A DNA stretch of 15,050 nucleotides, from assembly GCA_018648945.1 (NCBI GenBank), contig JABGQJ010000111.1:1-15050 (forward strand), given 5' to 3'. Position 1 is the stretch's first letter. Each line of letters starts with the position of its first letter. The stretch is from Victivallales bacterium. Lineage in GTDB: Bacteria > Verrucomicrobiota > Lentisphaeria > Oligosphaerales > Lenti-02. The notes under the pieces are model-generated. The model had not been told where the DNA came from. It did not search any database and saw only the letters and a list, made by a program, of their open reading frames with translations. Positions 1 to 4,579 of this stretch are shown here, one piece after another. The position numbers and the translations under genes were made by a program.

Positions 1-1
1 C

Positions 2-490
2 CACGAGGGCTTCCTGATCGTCTCGGGCTGCGTCAAGAAGGGAACCACCTCCCTGCAGCTCAACGTCGCTGACGATACCTGCACGGTGAGCAAGCGCTGG
101 CACAACCCGCAGCTCGACAACAAGCAGGGCGGCCTGGTCCTGCTCGACGGCAGAATCTACGGCTACGCGGAATCCCTGAACCGGTCCACGCCCTGGATGT
201 GCATCGACTTCGCGTCGGGCAAGAACATCTCCAGATCCGCTCCTGTGCTGTCTTCCTACAAGTACCGGAATGGCTGTCTAACCTATGCCGACGGCATGTT
301 CTACCTGTACTCCGACAACGGACACATGGTCCTGGCGAAGGCGACGGATAAGGGGTTTGCCGTCACTGGGCGCCTGGCACTCCAGAATCGCGGCAAGCGA
401 CCGACCTGGGCCCATCCGGTGGTCCACGGCGGCAGGCTCTACATCCGCTACGGCGACCGGCTCGGCGCCTATGACGTCAGAGGGAAGTAG
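2..490 (+). CDS. PQQ-like beta-propeller protein, C-terminal part (5' truncated by window edge)
   Basis: The reading frame is open from base 2 and ends at TAG (488-490), giving 162 codons of a gene that starts before the window. The translation shows repeated propeller-blade motifs: a GGLVLLDGRIYGYAE segment (blade strand with Gly-Tyr-Gly), a CIDFASGK turn, an ADGMFYLYSDNGHMVL blade and a final GGRLYIRYGDRLGAYDV blade. This pattern is typical of the PQQ-like (PQQ_2/BamB-like) eight-bladed propellers. In planctomycete-type genomes these are usually exported and of unknown substrate, and most do not bind PQQ. The N-terminus, including any signal peptide, is outside the window. The gene converges on the winged-helix gene with a 25-bp gap. 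The fold is fairly sure; the function is unknown. Confidence 0.8.
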   Translation, partial: HEGFLIVSGCVKKGTTSLQLNVADDTCTVSKRWHNPQLDNKQGGLVLLDGRIYGYAESLNRSTPWMCIDFASGKNISRSAPVLSSYKYRNGCLTYADGMFYLYSDNGHMVLAKATDKGFAVTGRLALQNRGKRPTWAHPVVHGGRLYIRYGDRLGAYDVRGK

Positions 491-515
491 CCGGATTTCG
501 CTTTCTGCCAGTCTA

Positions 516-1541
516 CTACTGCTCCAGAACGTCAAGCAGGTCCTCTCCCGTCCGGAGGGTGAAACGGACGTAGTCCTCGCCGCGTGGCGGCAGGGGGGTG
601 GAGAATACTCGGGCGAACCCCGCATTGGCCGTCTGCTGCTGGGGACCCTCGACGGCCTGGCGGATCTCGGCAGCCTGCAGTTCGGGACTCAAGTCGCCAA
701 GTCCCGGCACCCCCAGGGCAAGCCAGAGCGCTTCGAGATACCGCAGTGCGGGTGCCCACGCGGTCCACTGTGGGGCTCCGTCGATCTCGGCCCCAAGAGC
801 TCCTGACAGACGTGGCCCGAGTGTGTAGATCTTCTCCCGACCCGCTTCCCGCACATGGATCCAGCCGGACCGGTTCATGGCGACGAGGGCATCCTGAACA
901 CTCCGCTGGGAGTAGCCGATCCGGCGTGACATGGCGTTGGGATTGGCGCCTTCCGGATGGGCCAGCAGGAAGAGCACGGCCTCGGCCCGGACATTCACCC
1001 CGAACAACGCCCGCAGCCGCATGCCCAGACAGGCGGGCAGGCGCGGGTCGAATGCCTGTGAGTATCCTCTGAGCTCAACAACGCCTCGCAGGAAACCATG
1101 CTCGGCGAACACAGCCTCGACCTCCCCAAAGCTCGACATTGGCTTGCCGTCACGGAAGCGAAAGAGCGGCTCCGCCTCGGCTGATCTCTGCCGTTGGGCC
1201 AGAGTTCGCCAACGCGCGCTCCTGTCGTATTGCCGGAGGAATGCCGCTGCCGCCGAGAGCACGGCAGCGCCGTGGAACCCGTGGGCGCCGACCAACGTGC
1301 GCAGGCGCTGCGTATTGACCGATGGACCATTGGTCCTGAGCCAATCCAACATCTCGTCGAACATGCGTGGATCGGCCCTGCCGAAGGAACAGGTCGCGGC
1401 GACAAGGGCTTCAGGGTCGATGACCCTGGCCCCCGGCGGCGGCGCGCTGCCAGATACCCCGAGTGCGCACCACTGTCCCCACAGCAGGTCGAGTGCGCGT
1501 TCCTGGAGTCTGTCTCTATAGCTTGTCAGCGATGTGTCCAA
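516..1541 (-). CDS. Winged helix-turn-helix protein, partner of the upstream nucleotidyltransferase
   Basis: A 341-aa protein beginning with a TTG codon at 1541 inside the end of the nucleotidyltransferase gene (26-bp overlap), so it is probably translationally coupled. Residues about 184-245 form a winged helix: a helix with AEAVLFLLAH, a turn, a recognition-type helix around RRIGYSQRSVQDALVAM, then a wing ending in EKIYTLG. That is the layout of MarR/ArsR-type DNA-binding domains. Residues 1-180 are mostly helical and not recognised; they could bind the partner or be a second regulatory domain. The C-terminal segment (255-341) is also unassigned. No membrane segment or signal peptide is seen, so it should be cytoplasmic. 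By analogy with AbiEi it may be an antitoxin and autorepressor, but the gene order is reversed and the homology is not established. No ATG start exists near 1541, so the precise start is uncertain. Confidence 0.8.
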   Translation of the reverse strand: MDTSLTSYRDRLQERALDLLWGQWCALGVSGSAPPPGARVIDPEALVAATCSFGRADPRMFDEMLDWLRTNGPSVNTQRLRTLVGAHGFHGAAVLSAAAAFLRQYDRSARWRTLAQRQRSAEAEPLFRFRDGKPMSSFGEVEAVFAEHGFLRGVVELRGYSQAFDPRLPACLGMRLRALFGVNVRAEAVLFLLAHPEGANPNAMSRRIGYSQRSVQDALVAMNRSGWIHVREAGREKIYTLGPRLSGALGAEIDGAPQWTAWAPALRYLEALWLALGVPGLGDLSPELQAAEIRQAVEGPQQQTANAGFARVFSTPLPPRGEDYVRFTLRTGEDLLDVLEQ

Positions 1542-2127
1542 GTCCGATTGCCCTCAACATGGCGTCAACAGTTTGCGCAAAGGCCGGCGACGGATCCTGG
1601 GCCAGCGCCCAGCTTGAGGCGGCTCTGTACTCTTCGTCAGTTGGCTCCAAGGCCTGAAGATCCTCGAGGTGGTAACTCGGGCCGCCCTTGTCCGCAGCGG
1701 CATAGAGCTTGAAGAACACCTGGTCGCGACGGCCAATGAACAGGACCGTCAGAACGGGGCCAAAGGAACGTCGAATCAGGCGGGACGTGAATCCGTCAGG
1801 CAACCCCTGGTTTGGCAGGCGCTCATTGAGCATCATGCAAGGACCGTTGTTCAGCCAGCCGCGTTGCAGACCGATCTCGACCCCGACCGCGCCTGCGGCG
1901 GCGAGCAGCCCCGGCGGCAACGGTTCTGCATAGACGAGTTGGTCGTCAGGGCCACAGAGCGCGACGACAACCACGTCCTTGGTCGTGCGTGCCACAAGCC
2001 CGCTCGCGATCAAGGCCGACCCGCCACAGACCACCAACCCAACGGGGTCGGCCTCGCGCCGTTCGAGAAGATCCCCGAGCAAGCCCAACGCGCGCTCAAT
2101 CATGGTCCTGTCAAGTGCTGGACGCAT
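1516..2127 (-). CDS. Nucleotidyltransferase-fold protein (DUF6036/AbiEii-like), possibly catalytically impaired
   Basis: A 203-aa protein with an ATG at 2127 (an alternative ATG lies at 2103). Residues 31-57 contain the minimal nucleotidyltransferase signature: a VVCGGSAL loop (35-39 GGSAL) followed 12 residues later by TTKDVVVVAL. Relatives normally read TKDxDVVAL, giving the metal-binding Asp-x-Asp. Here the first Asp is D51 but the second position is V53 (codon GTT, one base from GAT). A FKLYAAADKG segment (139-148) and a YHLEDLQAL segment (152-160) match the later conserved blocks of the AbiEii/DUF6036 group. The family supplies toxins of type IV-like toxin-antitoxin systems that transfer nucleotides to RNA, and also unstudied cytoplasmic proteins. 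It sits first in a two-gene unit with the winged-helix gene. The family call is good; activity is doubtful because of V53. Confidence 0.8.
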   Translation of the reverse strand: MRPALDRTMIERALGLLGDLLERREADPVGLVVCGGSALIASGLVARTTKDVVVVALCGPDDQLVYAEPLPPGLLAAAGAVGVEIGLQRGWLNNGPCMMLNERLPNQGLPDGFTSRLIRRSFGPVLTVLFIGRRDQVFFKLYAAADKGGPSYHLEDLQALEPTDEEYRAASSWALAQDPSPAFAQTVDAMLRAIGLGHIADKL

Positions 2128-2132
2128 ACCCT

Positions 2133-2160
2133 AATATAGCGTTACTACCACTTAGTACAA
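2133..2160 (-). promoter_or_regulatory. Sigma70-like promoter of the nucleotidyltransferase/winged-helix pair
   Basis: On the minus strand TTGTAC (2160-2155) and TATATT (2138-2133) are separated by 16 bp, close to the TTGACA/TATAAT consensus and unusually AT-rich for this window. The expected transcription start is about 2126-2128, at the ATG codon at 2127, so the mRNA would be leaderless or nearly so. No Shine-Dalgarno sequence precedes this ATG apart from AGGGT directly against it. This is a reading of the sequence, not a mapped start. Confidence 0.5.
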
Positions 2161-2163
2161 GTG
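2149..2163. promoter_or_regulatory. Candidate operator palindrome over the -35 box
   Basis: CACTT (2149-2153) and AAGTG (2159-2163) form a perfect 5-bp inverted repeat with a 5-bp centre (AGTAC). It covers the -35 hexamer of the promoter above and also the stop codon of the 39-aa ORF. A 15-bp palindrome at this place would suit repression by the winged-helix product, as in many toxin-antitoxin operons. It is short enough to occur by chance. Confidence 0.3.
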
Positions 2164-2271
2164 CAAGAACTGTTCCTTCTGGTCGCCCTTGATCGTCATC
2201 TGTCCCGCAGAGACCAGTACACTGTCCATGCCAAGCACGCCTATGTAAACTGCGGGGTCTGTTCCTGGCAT
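2152..2271 (-). CDS. Possible small protein of 39 aa, function unknown
   Basis: An ATG at 2271 has a strong ribosome site, GGAGG at 2281-2277, 5 nt upstream, and the frame runs to TAA at 2154-2152. The predicted peptide begins MPGTDPAVYIGVLGMDSVLV and ends KEQFLHLY. It alternates hydrophobic and polar residues as in beta strands, and has no signal peptide or cysteine. The stop lies 24 nt before the nucleotidyltransferase ATG, so it could be the first gene of that unit. Alternatively it is the tail of a longer protein broken by a frameshift, because the adjacent upstream frame also looks protein-like (see 2272-2464). No family is recognised. The good ribosome site is the main support. Confidence 0.35.
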   Translation of the reverse strand: MPGTDPAVYIGVLGMDSVLVSAGQMTIKGDQKEQFLHLY

Positions 2272-2464
2272 CGTCGCCTCCTCGCCCGCCGCTGGACCAC
2301 TGCCCGCGGCCCTGTTCCCGGGGCAGAGCGCAGCGCCGCCCAGGTGGCCGGGCCGAACAATGCAGGCCGAAGGTCTGCCACGATCCGCGCGACTTGTGGC
2401 AGACGTACAGCCTGCCGGACCAGGGCCCCCACGTCCCCATTGCCCCCGTGCGCCCGAACAGGGG
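2272..2464 (-). other. Gap between peptidase and small ORF; possible frameshifted coding remnant
   Basis: This 193-bp stretch holds no intact gene. On the minus strand one frame, from a GTG at 2432, reads a plausible helical segment (ALVRQAVRLPQVARIVADLR, then a Phe-Gly-Pro-Ala-Thr-Trp stretch) before turning arginine-rich and stopping inside the 39-aa ORF. The 39-aa ORF lies in the neighbouring frame, so one inserted or lost base near 2290-2320 would join them into a protein of roughly 95 residues. Either a frameshifted gene, a sequencing error or coincidence in GC-rich DNA would explain this. Confidence 0.25.
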
Positions 2465-3085
2465 TCAGCGCTTCTCCACATAGCGCACGGACGCGATCGC
2501 TGCTGTCCTCTTAGTCAGCGGCACGACCTGCGTCTCCAGATCCATCGAATCTCTGATCAGGTAGTCCGTGCCATCCTTGCCGACGATGGGAACCCAGTGC
2601 GAGATGCCGCTGGGAAGGTAGGACTTGACGATGGGAACCCCGCCTGCCTGAAGCGACTGGTCGATCTCCGCGTGGGTCAGCCGCGCGGGTACGCGAACGC
2701 GGATGCGGTCCTGACTGGCCGGGCGGACCTTGCTCCAGATGATCCAGCCCTGCCTGGTGTACCCGGAGCCCTGGACCAAGTTGGCATTCAGCTCCTTCGG
2801 GGTCATCTCGCACCCCAACTGGCTGGCGCCCATCGCCACGGCATACACGGTGCACCCCACAGCCGCCAGCGGCTCGCAGCTGCCGCCGATTGCGTCGCTG
2901 GCCCAGCGGGGATCGCCTTGGAGGAAGTGGACCCCATCGCTTGCAGCGGGGAGGTGGAGGGCTGCCCCCCCAGAACTGGGAATCGGTTCGGGGGCGGCCC
3001 TTCGTCGATCACGCCACCAGATCAAGCAGAACGCCAGCCCGACAACGAGGAGGAGGACCAATTGCTTCGTTGTCCGCTTCGCCAT
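2465..3085 (-). CDS. Membrane-anchored C39-like cysteine peptidase
   Basis: A 206-aa protein when started at the ATG at 3085; an ATG at 3115 is also possible. An AGGAAGG lies 16 nt before 3085, which is long, so the start is not settled. Residues 7-24 (QLVLLLVVGLAFCLIWW region) form one membrane anchor preceded by basic residues, placing the rest outside the cytoplasm. Residues 52-200 match the Peptidase_C39_2 papain-like fold: Q56 in LQGDPRW (oxyanion glutamine), C78 in VGCTVYAVAM (nucleophile), H163 in SHWVPIVG, and D179 in YLIRDSMD. The catalytic set is therefore complete. The family includes bacteriocin-leader peptidases fused to ABC transporters and stand-alone enzymes of unknown target. 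No ABC transporter or bacteriocin precursor is beside it, so the stand-alone type is favoured. It is divergent from the ceramidase-like gene. Confidence 0.75.
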   Translation of the reverse strand: MAKRTTKQLVLLLVVGLAFCLIWWRDRRRAAPEPIPSSGGAALHLPAASDGVHFLQGDPRWASDAIGGSCEPLAAVGCTVYAVAMGASQLGCEMTPKELNANLVQGSGYTRQGWIIWSKVRPASQDRIRVRVPARLTHAEIDQSLQAGGVPIVKSYLPSGISHWVPIVGKDGTDYLIRDSMDLETQVVPLTKRTAAIASVRYVEKR

Positions 3086-3222
3086 GTGTGTCTGCCGTTT
3101 GCCTTCCTGCGCCATGCGGGTAGTGTCGGGGACTGACTGGGAGACGCCCGGTCGGTGCGGTCCACATGGTGTTCTCCACTCCGAGACGATCCGTTCACTG
3201 CGGGAATTTGAGGAGACCTCCG

Positions 3223-4497
3223 ATGTCAACCCTGATGATTGGTGCCGCGACCAGCGAGATGGCGCTCGATGCTGCCTCGCTCGCCACGGGGCGAATGCTC
3301 GAGGCCCCGTTGCGGGCGGGGGCTTTCGTCATCGTGCACGACCAGACGCCGTTCTGCATGATCTCCTGCGATGTGATTGCCCTGACCCGGGATCTGGTCG
3401 ATGAGATCGGCGCGGGGGTGGCCGGGGCCTGCGGGATTCCAGCCGACAACCTGCTGGTCACCTCGACCCACACCCACCATGCGCCAGGCACACTACCGAT
3501 CTACCTGAACCCCAGGAACGAGGCGTTCGCGCAACGCACGGTGGCGGCGGCTGTCGAGGCTGCCCGGAAGGCCATGGCGGCAGCCAACGAGAACGGTGGC
3601 CAAGCCGAGCTGCTGCACGCGACGGGCCAGGAGGCAACCGTCGGCGGGAACAGCCGGTGGCTCACGCAGGAAGGGCAGATCACCTGGTCCGGGCACGACG
3701 AGTCGGTGATGGTTCGGCCGACCGGGCCGCACGATCCGGACCTTCCCGTGCTGGCCGCTCGGGATGCGTCAGGACGCTTTCTGGGCGCAGTCTTCGGCCA
3801 TGGGACGCACAACATCGGGACGCTGGGCGACTACCGGCAGGTGTTCTCCCCTGGGTTCTTCGGCCTGGCCGCGCAGGAACTGGAGCGGCAACATGGAGCG
3901 CCCTGTCTCTTCCTGCCCGGGGCGTTCGGGTCCAGTCACCGCCGGGACAGCGCCGTTGCGGCTCCCGAAGCCGTGCATCGGGTCGTCGCCGCCGTCAACG
4001 AGGCCCTGGCTGAGGCACGGCCCGTCGTCTTGGGACCGGTGGTGTCGGTCAAGCAGCCCTTCGTGTGCCAGCACCGCCACTTCGACGAGGCAGAGGCAGC
4101 CGCCGAAGTCAGTGGGTGGTGTCGCCGCTGGCACGATGCAACGCGTGCCGAATCCCTTGAACAGACCTATGCCAGCGTGCGCCAGCTCATGGCCCCGAAG
4201 ATGGGCCGGGAGTTCGAGACGCAGTTGCATGCCATCCGCCTCGGCGAGGTCGCGATCCTTGGGATCCCCGGCGAGATGTTCGCCCGGCTTGGGCTCCGCA
4301 TCCGTCACCGGTCTCCGTTTCGGCACACCATCGTGGTCGGCCTGGCAAACGACGAAATCGGTTACATCCCCGACCGGGAAGGCTATGTTCTGGGTGGCTA
4401 CCAAACCTGGGTCTGCGAACACAGCAAGCTCGCGCCCGGGACCGGCGAAGCCATGGTCGATGCTGCCGTGGCGTTGCTACACGATATCCACGGGTAG
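3223..4497 (+). CDS. Neutral/alkaline ceramidase-like hydrolase, cytoplasmic
   Basis: A 424-aa protein. The ATG at 3223 is chosen because GAGGAG lies 7 nt upstream; an ATG 57 bp earlier has no ribosome site. The N-terminal two thirds match the neutral ceramidase N-terminal fold: a beta-sheet core (FVIVHDQTPFCMISCDVIAL), a metal-binding STHTHHAPG motif (81-89; H83, H85, H86), a second histidine motif FGHGTHNIG (191-199), LPGAFGSSHR (231-240) where ceramidases carry their active-site serine region, and NDEIGYIPDREGYVLGGYQ (376-394), which is well conserved in the family. Known members cleave the amide bond of ceramide using zinc, but they are exported. This one has no signal peptide, lacks the C-terminal immunoglobulin-like domain (family 650-750 aa) and sits with glycan genes, so the true substrate may be another N-acyl compound. 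It is followed 82 bp later by the beta-helix gene on the same strand. Confidence 0.75.
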   Translation: MSTLMIGAATSEMALDAASLATGRMLEAPLRAGAFVIVHDQTPFCMISCDVIALTRDLVDEIGAGVAGACGIPADNLLVTSTHTHHAPGTLPIYLNPRNEAFAQRTVAAAVEAARKAMAAANENGGQAELLHATGQEATVGGNSRWLTQEGQITWSGHDESVMVRPTGPHDPDLPVLAARDASGRFLGAVFGHGTHNIGTLGDYRQVFSPGFFGLAAQELERQHGAPCLFLPGAFGSSHRRDSAVAAPEAVHRVVAAVNEALAEARPVVLGPVVSVKQPFVCQHRHFDEAEAAAEVSGWCRRWHDATRAESLEQTYASVRQLMAPKMGREFETQLHAIRLGEVAILGIPGEMFARLGLRIRHRSPFRHTIVVGLANDEIGYIPDREGYVLGGYQTWVCEHSKLAPGTGEAMVDAAVALLHDIHG

Positions 4498-4498
4498 A

Positions 4499-4517
4499 CA
4501 TCGGTGGTCTACCGATG
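4499..4517 (+). other. Intergenic hairpin after the ceramidase-like gene
   Basis: CATCGGT and ACCGATG make a perfect 7-bp stem with a 5-nt loop, beginning 1 nt after the stop codon. A second weaker stem, CTCCG (4518-4522) with CGGAG (4536-4540), follows. No T-run follows, so it is not a classical intrinsic terminator; it may protect the mRNA end or partly uncouple the next gene. Confidence 0.35.
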
Positions 4518-4579
4518 CTCCGCCCATTCTCGCCTCGGAGCCGTGACCCCCCGAAAGCACTTCAGTAGGAAGACAACTG

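Noticed and set aside
931..1521. Plus-strand open frame opposite the winged-helix gene
   Set aside because: Ser/Arg/Pro-rich product with no motif, while the opposite strand encodes a clear winged helix coupled to its neighbour.
3116..3222. Promoters in the divergent gap between the peptidase and the ceramidase-like gene
   Set aside because: No -35/-10 pair of acceptable spacing could be pointed to on either strand; only the GAGGAG ribosome site for the plus-strand gene is clear.
3086..3229. 48-residue N-terminal extension of the C39-like peptidase
   Set aside because: The extension would run over the ribosome site of the divergent gene and lacks protein-like composition, and the membrane anchor directly follows the ATG at 3085.
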